Shown here one piece after another: positions 26,958 to 37,900 of a DNA stretch of 64,000 nucleotides. The DNA lies in assembly GCA_045117995.1 (NCBI GenBank), contig JBGUOH010000003.1, positions 62,001-126,000 of the forward strand, read 5' to 3'. The translations under genes were made by a program, and so were the position numbers. The notes beneath the pieces were generated by a model. The model was given only the letters and a program-made list of their open reading frames with translations. It had not been told where the DNA came from and searched no databases. The DNA is from RUG14515 sp045117995. Lineage in GTDB: Bacteria; Bacillota_I; Bacilli_A; RFN20; CAG-826. Each line of letters begins with the position of its first letter. The first letter of the stretch is position 1.

Positions 26958-28067
26958 ATGAAAACTAATTATGATTATCTAATTGTTGGCGCTGGTTTAT
27001 ATGGCGCTGTTGCCGCTCATGAATTAAATAAGCGCGGCTATAAAGTACTCGTTGTTGAAAAAAGAAATAACATCGCGGGTAATATCTACACTGAAGAAAT
27101 TGAAGGTATCCAAGTTCATAAATATGGTCCACACATCTTCCATACTTCCAAGAAAGAAATCTGGGACTATGTTAATCAATTTGCGAAGTTCAATGACTTC
27201 ATCAATATGCCTTTAGCGTTCTATAAAGACAAATACTACAACATGCCTTTTAACATGAACACTTTCCATCAAATTTTTGGGGTGAATACCGCAGAAGAAG
27301 CGAAGGCGTGTATCGAAAAAGAGATTAAAGAAGCTAACATCAAGGAACCAAAAAACCTTGAAGAAAAAGCTATCTCCATGGTGGGCACAACCATCTATGA
27401 AATGCTCATTAAAGGCTATACCCAAAAACAATGGGGTAGACCATGTAATGAACTCCCACCATTCATCATCACCCGTTTACCAGTGAGATATGAATACAAT
27501 AACAACTACTTCAATGATATCTATCAAGGTATCCCAATCGGTGGTTACACCAAATGGATTGAAAATATGCTTAAAGGCATTGAAGTGAGATTAGGTGTTG
27601 ATTACTTAGAACACAAAGAAGAATTAAACAAACTCGCTGATAAGATTATCTATACTGGTGAGATTGATAAGTTCTTTGATTACAAATATGGCGCTCTTGA
27701 ATGGAGATCATTAAGATTTGAAGAAGAAATCATCGATAAGCCAGATTATCAAGGTAACGCTGTTGTTAACTACACAGAATTTGAAGTTCCATATACTCGT
27801 ATCGCAGAACATCAATACTTTGAACCAGGACAAAAACACAATAAAACTGTCATCACTAAAGAATATTCCAAAACATGGACTTTAGGGGATGAAGCTTACT
27901 ACCCTATTAATAACGAACGAAATAGTGTGCTATACTCAAAATATCAAGAGCTCGCCAAAGAAAATCCAAATGTCTACTTTGGTGGTCGCTTAGGCACCTA
28001 TTCCTACTACAACATGGACGTGGTAGTAGAGAAGGCTTTGCAATTAGTAGAGTCATTAATTCATTAA
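26958..28067 (+). CDS. glf: UDP-galactopyranose mutase
   Basis: Interconverts UDP-galactopyranose and UDP-galactofuranose, a precursor of cell-surface galactofuranose. The 369-residue flavoprotein has the FAD-binding dinucleotide fold YDYLIVGAGLYGAVAAHEL, the typical EKRNNIAGNIYTE, KYGPHIFHTS, and the C-terminal substrate region with ERNSVLYSKYQELA and FGGRLGTYSYYNMD. The next gene is a glycosyltransferase in the same direction, which may use the product. A galactokinase lies in the operon at 32.2-33.4 kb. Confidence 0.95.
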   Translation: MKTNYDYLIVGAGLYGAVAAHELNKRGYKVLVVEKRNNIAGNIYTEEIEGIQVHKYGPHIFHTSKKEIWDYVNQFAKFNDFINMPLAFYKDKYYNMPFNMNTFHQIFGVNTAEEAKACIEKEIKEANIKEPKNLEEKAISMVGTTIYEMLIKGYTQKQWGRPCNELPPFIITRLPVRYEYNNNYFNDIYQGIPIGGYTKWIENMLKGIEVRLGVDYLEHKEELNKLADKIIYTGEIDKFFDYKYGALEWRSLRFEEEIIDKPDYQGNAVVNYTEFEVPYTRIAEHQYFEPGQKHNKTVITKEYSKTWTLGDEAYYPINNERNSVLYSKYQELAKENPNVYFGGRLGTYSYYNMDVVVEKALQLVESLIH

Positions 28068-28135
28068 TTAACTTGCTTAAATATTCAACTTTACTATAAT
28101 GTGTAAGGGCTGAGGGCCAGTTAAAAACGAAAATT

Positions 28136-29170
28136 ATGAAATACATTACATTTACGATCCCATGCTATAACTCCCAAGATTATATGCGCCACTGTATCGA
28201 TAATCTCGTTGCAGCAGGTGATGAAGTCGAAGTCATCATCGTCAATGACGGTAGCAAGGACGACACAGGTAAAATTGCTGACGAATATGAAAAGAAATAT
28301 CCAACTATCGTTAAAGCTATTCAAAAAGAGAATGGTGGACATGGTTCTGGTGTTATGGCGGGTATCCGCAATGCCACCGGTATGTTCTTCAAAGTTGTGG
28401 ATAGTGACGACTGGGTGGAAACTAAAGATGTTTTAGATATGCTCATGTTAATTAAGAAGCATATCGAAGAAAAACAAGATATCGATCTTTATATCACAAA
28501 CTATGTTTACGAACACGCTGCTGACAATTCTCAATTTGTCATGCATTATCGTAAATGCTTACCACCAGAACAAACATTCGCGTGGGAAGATATGAAGCGT
28601 GTCAAATTAGAAACAGTCTTCTTAATGCACTCATTAATGTATAGAACTGAGAAATTAAGAGAATCCAAAATGGAACTCCCAAATCACACCTTCTATGTTG
28701 ATGACATCTATGCCTATCAACCATTACCATTCATGAAGAAGATTTTCTACCATGATATTGACTTGTATCACTATTTCATCGGTAGAGCGGATCAATCTGT
28801 TAACTATGGCACAATGTGTAAACGTTACGAACAACAAATGAGAGTGTTCAAGATTATGTTCTGTGCCTACACATACGATGAAATCTACAAATTACCATAT
28901 CACTTAAGAAAATATATGATTAAGTGGTTGATGACTATCTGCGGTGTCACCTTCATGACAATTGTTGGCACTAAAGAAGATAAGGAAACACGTTGGCAAG
29001 CCTTCAAAGAATACTTCAAAGAACTTAAGGCTATCGATAGAAAGTTATATAACAAAATCCGTCATCGTTCCTTAGCGGCATTCGCCTTCTTCGTTCCTGG
29101 ATACAACTTAAAGTCATTTGCGTCCAAGAAAGTCTATGGCGTTTACCAAAAGAAATTAAAACTTGGCTAA
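28136..29170 (+). CDS. Family 2 glycosyltransferase
   Basis: A 344-residue GT-A glycosyltransferase: YITFTIPCYNSQDYMRHCID, IIVNDGSKDDTGKIADE, ENGGHGSGVMAGI, and metal-binding VVDSDDW at about residue 90. The C-terminal 130 residues are basic and aromatic, without a clear membrane helix. Acceptor and donor cannot be read directly; being next to glf suggests cell-surface polysaccharide. A TATAAT lies at about 28095-28100, with a leader of roughly 30 bases and no clear ribosome-binding site. Confidence 0.88.
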   Translation: MKYITFTIPCYNSQDYMRHCIDNLVAAGDEVEVIIVNDGSKDDTGKIADEYEKKYPTIVKAIQKENGGHGSGVMAGIRNATGMFFKVVDSDDWVETKDVLDMLMLIKKHIEEKQDIDLYITNYVYEHAADNSQFVMHYRKCLPPEQTFAWEDMKRVKLETVFLMHSLMYRTEKLRESKMELPNHTFYVDDIYAYQPLPFMKKIFYHDIDLYHYFIGRADQSVNYGTMCKRYEQQMRVFKIMFCAYTYDEIYKLPYHLRKYMIKWLMTICGVTFMTIVGTKEDKETRWQAFKEYFKELKAIDRKLYNKIRHRSLAAFAFFVPGYNLKSFASKKVYGVYQKKLKLG

Positions 29171-29173
29171 AAG

Positions 29174-29197
29174 AAAAGCGGTTCAAACCGCTTTTTT
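29174..29197. terminator. Bidirectional terminator between glycosyltransferase and GH2 gene
   Basis: A 10-base stem AAAAGCGGTT (29174-29183) with AACCGCTTTT (29186-29195) and a 2-base centre, A-rich before and T-rich after, fits termination in both directions. Confidence 0.8.
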
Positions 29198-29198
29198 C

Positions 29199-30884
29199 TT
29201 ATAAAGAATCGTTAATATCTTTAATCACAGGAATATCAACTTTAATCTCTCTTCGGTCATATGTCACAAAACCGTTCATCTCTTCTTCGACATCACTTAA
29301 TTGAGTGTAGATAAATCCAGACATGCCTTTATCCTTACAAGGTTTGATTTCCTCATTAATAAATCTAATATATTCTTTTTGGAAGTCTTCTTTATTGTTA
29401 AAAAGTAAGTAAATGAAGCCTTCTTTTTTCTTTGCTTCTTTTAAACGTTTATCAAGGATATAAGCGCCACATTCTGAACAGACATAGGCTCTTCCTTTGA
29501 GTTTATGTTTAGAAGGAACTTTAACTTTCCATTTATAGATATGCATGGATTTAACATCACTGCTTCCTTGGTCATGCCAACCTGAAGCGTGGTCATAGAT
29601 TCTAGTAGGGTCAACAGCCTTTAGTTTTTCATATATTTCTTTCGCATCGAATTGTCCCCAAGCTTCATTGAAAATTGTCCAATAAACAATGCATGGACAA
29701 TTATAGAGAAGGTCAATTGTATCTAAGAATTCTTGGTAAGCTTCTTTTCTACCTTCTTCATTTTCTCTAAAGAATTTCTTATAGCGATGGTCGTTAATTT
29801 TATATCTCACAAATAGGGGAACTTGGTTAAGCCAGAAATCATATTTTGTACAGCCATTTACAAAGTCTTGCCACACGAGTAAACCGAGCCTATCGCAGTG
29901 ATAATACCACCTCATAGATTCAATCTTAATATGCTTTCTAGAAACGTTAAATCCTAGTGACTTAATGAGGTTAATATCATTGATGTAATCTTCATCGCTA
30001 TTAGGCGTTAACAAACCATCTTGATAATATCCTTGATCGAGCACGCCTTTCATAAAATAAGGTTTATTATTAAGCGCGATAACTTTCATCCCTTTTTCAT
30101 TTTGCATTAAAGAAACTTTTCTCATCGCAAAATAAGAAGAAACTTCATCAACATCATTAGAAATAACGAATTCGTAAAGGTAAGGATTTTCTGGTGACCA
30201 GAGAATTGGATTTTCGATTGGAATAATGTTTTCTTTATCCGCTTCGATTTCGTAAATTCGATTATTTAATTTGAGTTTTGCAGACTTATTGGAAGATTTA
30301 AAGCTTAATTTGAGGACTTTTTCATCAATATCTGGCGTAATTTTTAGTTTTTCAATACATCCATCGTTTACGCTCTCTAACCATACTGGCATATAAATAC
30401 CAGATTGAGGTTTATACCATATGCCTTCAGGTTTTAAATGTTGCTTTCCTGAGGAGTGATATGAGGCATTTGTGGTGTCAACCACTCTAACAATAAGTGT
30501 ACCTTTTCCTTCTTTTAAATATGGTTTAATATCCATTTCAAAAGGTAGGAAACCACCGATGTGTTTCATTACAAATTGATCATTTACAAATACTTCTGCT
30601 ATTTGGTCAACTGCACCAAAGTGTAGTATAACTTTATCTTTTATGAAATCACTAGGTAAATCTAAGTTTAATCTATAGAAAAGATAGTCATCTGGAAGAA
30701 CGGTTTTATTGACTCCACTCTTATTAACTTCAGGAGAAAATGGCACTAAGATTTGGCCATCAAATTTAGCAGGAATTTTCTCTTCTTTTCTAATCGCGTA
30801 TTCCCAGTATCCGTTAAGACAAATATAGGAATCTCTTTTAAATTGAGGACGAGGATATTCACTCAGCGGTTGGCTTTGATTCAT
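29199..30884 (-). CDS. Glycoside hydrolase family 2 (beta-galactosidase/glucuronidase-like)
   Basis: 561 residues with no signal peptide, so cytoplasmic. It has the GH2 sugar-binding domain (about 15-175: LNGYWEYAI, YRLNLDLP, VFVNDQFV, GIWYKPQSGIYMPVW), an immunoglobulin-like domain, and a TIM barrel with the acid/base in WTIFNEAWGQ (about Glu409) and a likely nucleophile in CSECGAYI (about Glu473). It is shorter than LacZ and about the size of glucuronidase-type members. The start has AAGGAGAAG and overlaps the transporter gene by 26 bases. With galK and an MFS carrier in the operon, a galactoside is the likely substrate (inference). Confidence 0.88.
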   Translation of the reverse strand: MNQSQPLSEYPRPQFKRDSYICLNGYWEYAIRKEEKIPAKFDGQILVPFSPEVNKSGVNKTVLPDDYLFYRLNLDLPSDFIKDKVILHFGAVDQIAEVFVNDQFVMKHIGGFLPFEMDIKPYLKEGKGTLIVRVVDTTNASYHSSGKQHLKPEGIWYKPQSGIYMPVWLESVNDGCIEKLKITPDIDEKVLKLSFKSSNKSAKLKLNNRIYEIEADKENIIPIENPILWSPENPYLYEFVISNDVDEVSSYFAMRKVSLMQNEKGMKVIALNNKPYFMKGVLDQGYYQDGLLTPNSDEDYINDINLIKSLGFNVSRKHIKIESMRWYYHCDRLGLLVWQDFVNGCTKYDFWLNQVPLFVRYKINDHRYKKFFRENEEGRKEAYQEFLDTIDLLYNCPCIVYWTIFNEAWGQFDAKEIYEKLKAVDPTRIYDHASGWHDQGSSDVKSMHIYKWKVKVPSKHKLKGRAYVCSECGAYILDKRLKEAKKKEGFIYLLFNNKEDFQKEYIRFINEEIKPCKDKGMSGFIYTQLSDVEEEMNGFVTYDRREIKVDIPVIKDINDSL

Positions 30885-32199
30885 TAATCTTCTTCTCCTT
30901 TTTGATCATTAAGATAACTGGGATAATCGCTAAGGCAAAAATAACACCAGTAGCGAAGAATAACCATCTATTAGGAGGATAGACCATTACGCCATATTCG
31001 TTAGGATAAGGTTCTCCGCCTAATCGACAAATAATTTCCGCGATAACCATAGGACCAATAATCATTGGGATTAAAACACAGAAAATCATTCTCACACCTT
31101 GGAATAAACCAACTTCTTTAACTGGTGTGTAGTCTCTAACTTTCGCGCCTAATACTGCGGTACTAATTAAGTAACCTGACATTAAGATAATGCCACCGAT
31201 GATTAAGCCAATTTGAGTGCCAATTCCTTGATTCGCAGGAATCGCAAACACTGTGATACCACCAATTGCACCAACGATTAATGCAGGAATCATGATTTTG
31301 TTTTTACCAATCTTGTCCATGAATAAACCAAAGACAACAGTAATTGCGCTCGCGGTTAATAAGACAATACCCAAACTAATAGTGAAGTCTAAATCCACAA
31401 TGCCTAAGATGTTTTGCACATAAAGAATGAAGTAAGGCATGAATACTTGTAAGCCAATATTGAAAACCATGAAAGCGATTAATGTGATATATAAAACTGG
31501 ATTAGCTTTAATAACGCTTGGTCTAAATCCATGAATAATGTTCTTGAAATATGGTTCTTCTCTATTTGGTTTAACCACATCATTAGGGGCTAAGAAGATA
31601 GAAGCAATACCAATGGCTAAGGTAATACCACCGAAGATATAGAAGAATAAATCCCATCTCTTAGGGGTATCAACTTTAACATCAACGAATTTACCCGCTA
31701 CAACGATAACGGCAATTAATGCCAATAATGGAAGAACGGATAAAACGCTCTCCACTTTACTACGGTTATTCTCGGTAGTGTTATCAGTAACAAAGGCATT
31801 AAATGCTGCGTCATTCGCAGTGCTACCAAAGAATGTCATCACACAGTCCATAATGACAATCATCGTACCAGCTAAGAAGACGTTATTCGCCACAAAGCTA
31901 ACTGAAGACTTTGGATCTAAGAAGGCAAATAAGAGAATCGATATACCCCAAAGGATATAACCAGTGGATATTAATAGTTTTCTTTTACCTAATCTATCGC
32001 TGACCGCACCCATGAGTAATGTTGTAATGGTGGCCGCAGCCGCGCTGCACGCAGTCATCACAGGAATAAAGCCATATTCACTAGTGCAGTCATAGACATA
32101 AACATTAAAATAGTTGTTCTCAATGGCCCAGGCTAATTGACCAACAAAACCGGCTAAAATGAACATTAGCCATCTTCTAATACCTATCTTATTATCCAT
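30859..32199 (-). CDS. MFS transporter, probable sugar/glycoside carrier
   Basis: 446 residues with about 12 hydrophobic segments. The loop between helices 2 and 3 is GAVSDRLGKRKLL, the major-facilitator signature. The C-terminal half has a second FGLFMDKIGKNKIM copy. It resembles carriers found with glycosidases in gut Bacillota. AAAGGAGACG precedes the start. Placed between galK and a GH2 enzyme, it should import the glycoside; substrate and coupling ion are inference. Confidence 0.88.
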   Translation of the reverse strand: MDNKIGIRRWLMFILAGFVGQLAWAIENNYFNVYVYDCTSEYGFIPVMTACSAAAATITTLLMGAVSDRLGKRKLLISTGYILWGISILLFAFLDPKSSVSFVANNVFLAGTMIVIMDCVMTFFGSTANDAAFNAFVTDNTTENNRSKVESVLSVLPLLALIAVIVVAGKFVDVKVDTPKRWDLFFYIFGGITLAIGIASIFLAPNDVVKPNREEPYFKNIIHGFRPSVIKANPVLYITLIAFMVFNIGLQVFMPYFILYVQNILGIVDLDFTISLGIVLLTASAITVVFGLFMDKIGKNKIMIPALIVGAIGGITVFAIPANQGIGTQIGLIIGGIILMSGYLISTAVLGAKVRDYTPVKEVGLFQGVRMIFCVLIPMIIGPMVIAEIICRLGGEPYPNEYGVMVYPPNRWLFFATGVIFALAIIPVILMIKKEKKINESKPTAE

Positions 32200-32210
32200 A
32201 CACGTCTCCT

Positions 32211-33371
32211 TTATTTTAGTTCAGAAGGAATTTCATTACGTATATTCACGAGGTGCACATTCTGTTCCCCGTATTTAGCTTTTGTTTCTTTTAAAACGTT
32301 ATCTAATTCATCGTTAGGGACAAGGGCGATAACTGAACCCGCAAAACCACCGCCGTTAGTCTTAACGCCAGCTTTTTCATTGGATGCTTTGATAATTAAT
32401 TCACAAGCCTCCAAAGGAGAACCTTGCTTATCTTCCACATACATATTGTGTAATAAATCAGTGGATGACATTCTTGATTCATTCATTAATCTAGTAAGAA
32501 CATCTAATTCACCTTTTTCAATTGCGTCAAAAGCTTCTTTAACGCGTCTATTTTCGCCAAAGAAGTGTAATGCTCTTTCGTAGGCTAATTCCCCACATTT
32601 ATCAATCACGTCTTGCTTGTTTTTGATCACTTCAGCCTCTTTCACTTCTCTTAAATATTCTTTTCCAAAGTAGTGGGCCACCTTATACATATCGTCAGGA
32701 ATTGCTTTATATAAATGGTCTAGTCCAGCGTGACTACCACCAGAATTAACAATCACAAAAGAATAGTTTTCTAGTGTTACTTTTAATGGCTTAACCACTG
32801 GATTAACGATATCTTCAAAATCAATATAAACAAGACCACCATAGGCCACACCGATTTGATCTAACAGACCACACATCTTGCCATAGTATTCTCTTTCCGC
32901 AAATTGAGAAGCTTTGCATAAAGTCATAAGTGGGATTTGTTCGTTATTAAATAACTTATTAAATGTTTGAGCGAATAATAATTCAAAAGCGGCGCTGCTA
33001 CTTACACCTGCGCCACCAGGAATTTGACTCTTGATATAAATATCAAAGCCACCGATCTTATATTCTTTAGCTAAGTAAGCAGCAACACCTTTAACTAAAG
33101 CATCTGGTTTACCTTTAATATCATCGCTTTTATCTAAAATAGATAAATCAATCGTGGATTCAGTAAAACCTTCACTATAAAGGTGAACTAGTAAGTCATC
33201 TCTTCTTTTAATTGAGGCGAATATTGATAAGGAACAAGTTGCCGCCATACATAAACCATGGTTATGGTCTGTATGATTACCTAACACTTCAAATCTACCG
33301 CCACAACTAAGATATAGTTCTGGTTCAGCTTTATATTGTTCTAAGAATTTATTCTTGAGGTAATTCTTCAT
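32211..33371 (-). CDS. galK: Galactokinase
   Basis: Phosphorylates galactose to galactose-1-phosphate. It is a 386-residue GHMP kinase with the galactokinase signature GGRFEVLGNHTDHNHG, the ATP loop IPGGAGVSSSAAFELL, and the C-terminal GGGFAGSVIALV block. The family N-terminus usually reads GRxNxIGEHTDY; here it is GRFEVLGNHTDH, still with the substrate Asp. The start lies 23 bases inside the end of the upstream membrane-protein gene, so translation is probably coupled. No galT or galE is in the window. Confidence 0.93.
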   Translation of the reverse strand: MKNYLKNKFLEQYKAEPELYLSCGGRFEVLGNHTDHNHGLCMAATCSLSIFASIKRRDDLLVHLYSEGFTESTIDLSILDKSDDIKGKPDALVKGVAAYLAKEYKIGGFDIYIKSQIPGGAGVSSSAAFELLFAQTFNKLFNNEQIPLMTLCKASQFAEREYYGKMCGLLDQIGVAYGGLVYIDFEDIVNPVVKPLKVTLENYSFVIVNSGGSHAGLDHLYKAIPDDMYKVAHYFGKEYLREVKEAEVIKNKQDVIDKCGELAYERALHFFGENRRVKEAFDAIEKGELDVLTRLMNESRMSSTDLLHNMYVEDKQGSPLEACELIIKASNEKAGVKTNGGGFAGSVIALVPNDELDNVLKETKAKYGEQNVHLVNIRNEIPSELK

Positions 33372-34347
33372 CTTTCTTTTCTAATTCTGCTCTCTTTCTT
33401 TGAGCAACCACTAAACGGTAACTTAAGAAAGCACATAACGCTAATGCCGCAAAACCAATAATCATTTCTAACCACATTGGCAAGACAGGATGAATCTTTA
33501 AGGCATCACCTAAGTTAACATCCATCCACACTCTATAGTAATTAACGATATTGGAATTGAAGAATAAGACAAATATTGATCCGGCAATGAAACCGATAAT
33601 TGCAAAGAATGTTTCCTTACGCCATTTCTTAAGTAAGATGTTCATGATTTTAGAAACAACCACAACACCAATTAAACAACCGACAGCGAAACATCCTAAG
33701 ACACCAAATAGGGCACCCGTGTGTGTGAAATCACCATGTTTGAGCATTTCACTAGCCCAGTCTTTAACATTGTCCACAAGTGGTCTATAGAAGCCTAGGA
33801 TTAATAAAATCAAAGAACCTGATAAACCAGGAACAGTTAACGCTACTGCGGCAATAGCGCCCACAGGGATAAGCAATAAATATAACCACCAAACTGGTTG
33901 AGGATTAAATAAGTTATCAACGGTAAAACCGTTAAGTCCAATAATAACGTTCAAAACACCTAAGACGATAACAAATACTGCTCCTAGAGCAATTAATAAA
34001 CCATATTTCTTGGTAATCTTAGTGCCTTTAACTTCATCAGTAATGCCTGGGAATGAACCAAGTAAGAAACCAGCGAATACACAAATTAATACAAACATGA
34101 GGTATTCAAAGGCATAAGAGAAGATGATAATACACGCTACTACAGCGATGATAATGCCTAATAAGATAGGGATTAAAACTTTAATAGCCCAGCCAAATCT
34201 CTTTCTAAAATTGTTAACTGCGGCAATGATATCTTCATAAACGTGGAAGATGACCGCAATCGCGGCACCAGAAACACCAGGAATCGCGGCTCCTGCGCCG
34301 ATGGCTAAACCAGCCACAAGTTTTCTAAACCATTCTTTAATTTTCAT
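33349..34347 (-). CDS. DUF368 membrane protein, PopT-like polyprenyl-phosphate translocase
   Basis: 332 residues with about eight to nine hydrophobic segments. The family signature AGLAIGAGAAIPGVSGAAIA lies near the N-terminus and a second LTVPGLSGSLILLILG near residue 175, giving an inverted-repeat topology. DUF368 proteins (PopT) recycle undecaprenyl phosphate across the membrane in Gram-positive bacteria. It is first gene of the galK/MFS/GH2 operon, an odd companion for it. The C-terminal tail is charged. Confidence 0.83.
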   Translation of the reverse strand: MKIKEWFRKLVAGLAIGAGAAIPGVSGAAIAVIFHVYEDIIAAVNNFRKRFGWAIKVLIPILLGIIIAVVACIIIFSYAFEYLMFVLICVFAGFLLGSFPGITDEVKGTKITKKYGLLIALGAVFVIVLGVLNVIIGLNGFTVDNLFNPQPVWWLYLLLIPVGAIAAVALTVPGLSGSLILLILGFYRPLVDNVKDWASEMLKHGDFTHTGALFGVLGCFAVGCLIGVVVVSKIMNILLKKWRKETFFAIIGFIAGSIFVLFFNSNIVNYYRVWMDVNLGDALKIHPVLPMWLEMIIGFAALALCAFLSYRLVVAQRKRAELEKKDEELPQE

Positions 34348-34419
34348 ACAAAAAGAGTATACAAAATTTATTTTGTTTAGTAAATCTTCCGTTGTGCTAT
34401 AATTGTGGCACGTAGAATT

Positions 34420-34974
34420 ATGAAACTTATTGTAGGCTTAGGCAATCCAGGTAAAAAATACGACAAGACTCGTCATAACATGGGCTTCATGGCAATCGAC
34501 CTTCTCGCGGATCAAGCAAAGATCGATATTGACAAGGAAGTTTTCCATGCTTTACTCGGTAGAGGAAAGATTTATAACGAGGACGTGATATTGTTTAAGC
34601 CACAAACATTCATGAATCTATCCGGAACAGCGGTGCAAGAAGTCGTCCATTATTTCAAGATTGAGATGGAAGATATTATCGTTGTTTACGACGACATGGC
34701 TTTAGAACCAGGAAGAATTAGAATTCGTAAAGAAGGTTCCTCTGGTGGTCATAAAGGCATGCAAAACATTATTGATTGTTTATCAACCGACAAGATTAAA
34801 AGAATTCGTATTGGTATTGGTGAACCAGGTGAATGGGATACTGTTGACTTTGTTCTCTCTAAACCACTTAAAGACGAACAACCTTTAATCGATGAAGCGA
34901 TTGAAAACGCTGTTGGTGCATTAAAGGAGGCTATTAAGTCTGATTTTGATCGGGCGATGAACAAATTTAATTAG
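34420..34974 (+). CDS. pth: Peptidyl-tRNA hydrolase
   Basis: Releases tRNA from stalled peptidyl-tRNA. The 184-residue protein shows KLIVGLGNPGKKYDKTRHNMGF (Asn and catalytic His), FKPQTFMNLSG and VYDDMALEPG (Asp93-type residue). I chose ATG 34420 rather than the in-frame GTG 34405, because the extended -10 TGCTATAAT (34395-34403) would place the transcription start after that GTG. The leader is about 10 bases. It is followed by mfd in the order known from Bacillus. Confidence 0.95.
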   Translation: MKLIVGLGNPGKKYDKTRHNMGFMAIDLLADQAKIDIDKEVFHALLGRGKIYNEDVILFKPQTFMNLSGTAVQEVVHYFKIEMEDIIVVYDDMALEPGRIRIRKEGSSGGHKGMQNIIDCLSTDKIKRIRIGIGEPGEWDTVDFVLSKPLKDEQPLIDEAIENAVGALKEAIKSDFDRAMNKFN

Positions 34975-34990
34975 TTAAAGGAGGTATAAA

Positions 34991-37900
34991 TTGAACCTTT
35001 TTAACAAGTTAAAAACTAATAGTGTAACCCCCCTCTTCGAAAAGAAAATGGGGCATTTTGTCGTGGATGATAACAATGGAATTGCCCTTTTAGTGGCTTC
35101 TTCCTATAAGAATAAAAAAGAACCTTATTTATTAATTACTTCCAATTTATATAAAGCTCAACAAATCTATTCTTCACTTGTTTCCTTCTTATCTAAGGAT
35201 GATGTTTTATTATTTCCAAGTGATGAGCTCATTCGAGCGGAGACTATTGCCCAATCTAAAGAAATGGCGGCCCATCGTCTCTTTGTATTAAACGAAATCT
35301 TAAATAGAAATAATGTTATTGTTGTCGCTAACCTCGCGAGTGCTTGTAGATACTTACCAGCGCCTGTATTATTTAAAAATAGAACATTCTCAATCAAGAA
35401 AGGTAAACATTATCAATTAGATGATTTAAGAAGAAGATTGATCGCTAATGGATATGCCTGTGTTAATAAGGTCGATCAATCATTACAATTCGCTATTAGA
35501 GGCGATGTTTTAGATATCTTCTCCGTTAATAATGATAATCCAGTGCGTATTGAATTCTTCGATGATGAAGTTGAAAGCATGCGTTACTTTGATTTAGCGA
35601 AACAAACCTCTATTGGTATGCTTGATGAAGTTACCGTCTTACCAGCGTCAGATATCTTATTTAGTGATGAAGAAAAGTTAAAATGCAGTGAAAAACTATA
35701 TAAGAATTTAGAAAAGGATAAAGATGTCTTAGGATTAACACTTTTTGAGAAATTAAGGGACACGTGTGATGATTTAGCCTTTACTTTAAGCGAAGGACAG
35801 ATTGATGAAAAGTTCTATAAATACTATGGTTATCTAACTGAAAATCATTATTCAATTTTTGATTACTGCTCTAACTATAAAAAGGTCTTCGTGGATTATA
35901 ACGGTATCGTTGCCTCTAATAAGATGCTGCAAAATGACTCACATGTTTATTTAGATGAGTTATATGAAAATGGTAAAGCCCTATCTAGACTTGAGATCTA
36001 TCAAGATATTAATCGTTTAGTGGACTTTAAGTATCACATTACAACTTCTAATCTTATCGATTCACCTGCTGCGATTACTTTCCCAGTCAAAGCGGTACCT
36101 TTCCAAGCAAGTAAGAAATCAGATGCGATTAATATCATCTATTCTTATATCAATGATGGCTATCAAATCGTATTAGCGTTAAACAATAAAGAACATATCC
36201 ATCTTGCGGAACAAATCTTAGACTTCCAACACATCAAATATCAAATCGTTGAGGGCTTTGATTTACCAAAAGAAGGCAAGGTGGGTATTAGTTTAATCAA
36301 TTTAAGCAGTGGTTTTGTTTTAACTGAAGAAAAGATTGCCTACCTTACAAGCGCAGAGTTATTTAACGAAAAAGTTAGAACCGCGAGATTTGATAATAGA
36401 TTTAAAGAAGCCACAATTCTTAGAAGCTATGAAGAACTTGAACCAGGTGATTATGTTGTTCATGAATATCAAGGTATTGGTCAATTTATTGCTCTTCAAA
36501 CTTTAGAAACTAATGGCACTCATAAGGACTATTTAAAGATTGCTTATTGGGGTAATGAATTCTTATATGTTCCAGTCCAACAATTCCAATTAGTCAGAAA
36601 GTATTTAGGTAAAGAAGGTGCAGCACCTAGACTAAGCCATTTACACAGTAAAGACTGGGAAAACACTAAAAAGAAAGTTAAAGCCAGAGTTAATGATCTC
36701 GCTGAAAGATTAATGCAGTTATATGTGGAACGTAGTAAAGCCCAAGGCTTTGCCTTCCAAGAAGACGACGAATTCCAAAAACAATTCGAAGATGAATTTG
36801 AATATCCATTAACTCGTGACCAAGAAAGAGCACTCAATGAAATCAAACACGATATGGAATCTCCTCAACCAATGGACCGCTTGTTATGTGGTGATGTTGG
36901 CTTTGGTAAAACTGAAGTCGCTTTTAGAGCGGCATTTAAAGCTATCCTTTCTGGTAAGCAAGTCGCTATTCTTTGTCCAACCACATTATTGGCGAGACAA
37001 CACTACGAATTAGCGTGTAAGCGTTTCGCTAATTTTGATGTAAATATTGCGGTCTTCTCTCGACTTGTTAAAGCCAGCCAACAAACTAAATATATGAAAG
37101 AAGTTGAAGCGGGTATCACTCACCTCATTATTGGCACTCATAGACTTCTTTCTAAGAATCTACACTTTAATAACTTAGGCCTATTAATCGTTGATGAAGA
37201 ACAACGTTTTGGTGTGGAACAAAAGGAAAGAATTAAAGAAATCAAAAAGGATATTGATGTCTTAACATTAAGTGCCACCCCAATTCCTCGTACATTACAA
37301 ATCTCTCTTATTGGTGTTAGAAGTATGTCCAAGATTGACACTCCTCCACAAGATAGAATGCCAATTCAAACATATGTCACTCCATTTAGATTAGATGTTG
37401 TTAAAGAATTAATTGAAAGAGAATTAGGTAGAAACGGACAAGTGTTCTATCTCCATAATAACATTGCAACTCTGTACAATAGAGTGGCAACATTACAGAA
37501 AATGATGCCTAACGTCCATATTGGTGTAGCGCATGGCAAGATGGAAAGAGATGACATTGAAGACGTCATGATGCGCTTCTATGAAGGCGAAATTGATGTT
37601 TTAGTGTCTACATCCATTATTGAAAACGGTATTGATGTTCCTAATGCGAATATGATTATCGTTGAAGATAGTGAAAACTATGGTTTATCACAGTTATATC
37701 AAATCAAAGGTAGAGTGGGTCGCTCCTCTAGAATTGCTTATGCCTATTTAATGTATAGCGAATACAAAGTATTAAATGAAAAAGCTCAAAAGAGATTAAA
37801 GGCTCTTCAAGACTTTACCGAACTTGGTAGTGGCTATAAGATTGCTCAACGTGACTTAATGATTAGAGGCGCTGGTGACATCTTAGGTCCAGAACAAGCG

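Noticed and set aside
34405..34419. GTG start for pth
   Set aside because: It would lie before the transcription start predicted from the extended -10 at 34395-34403, and the family begins at the ATG.
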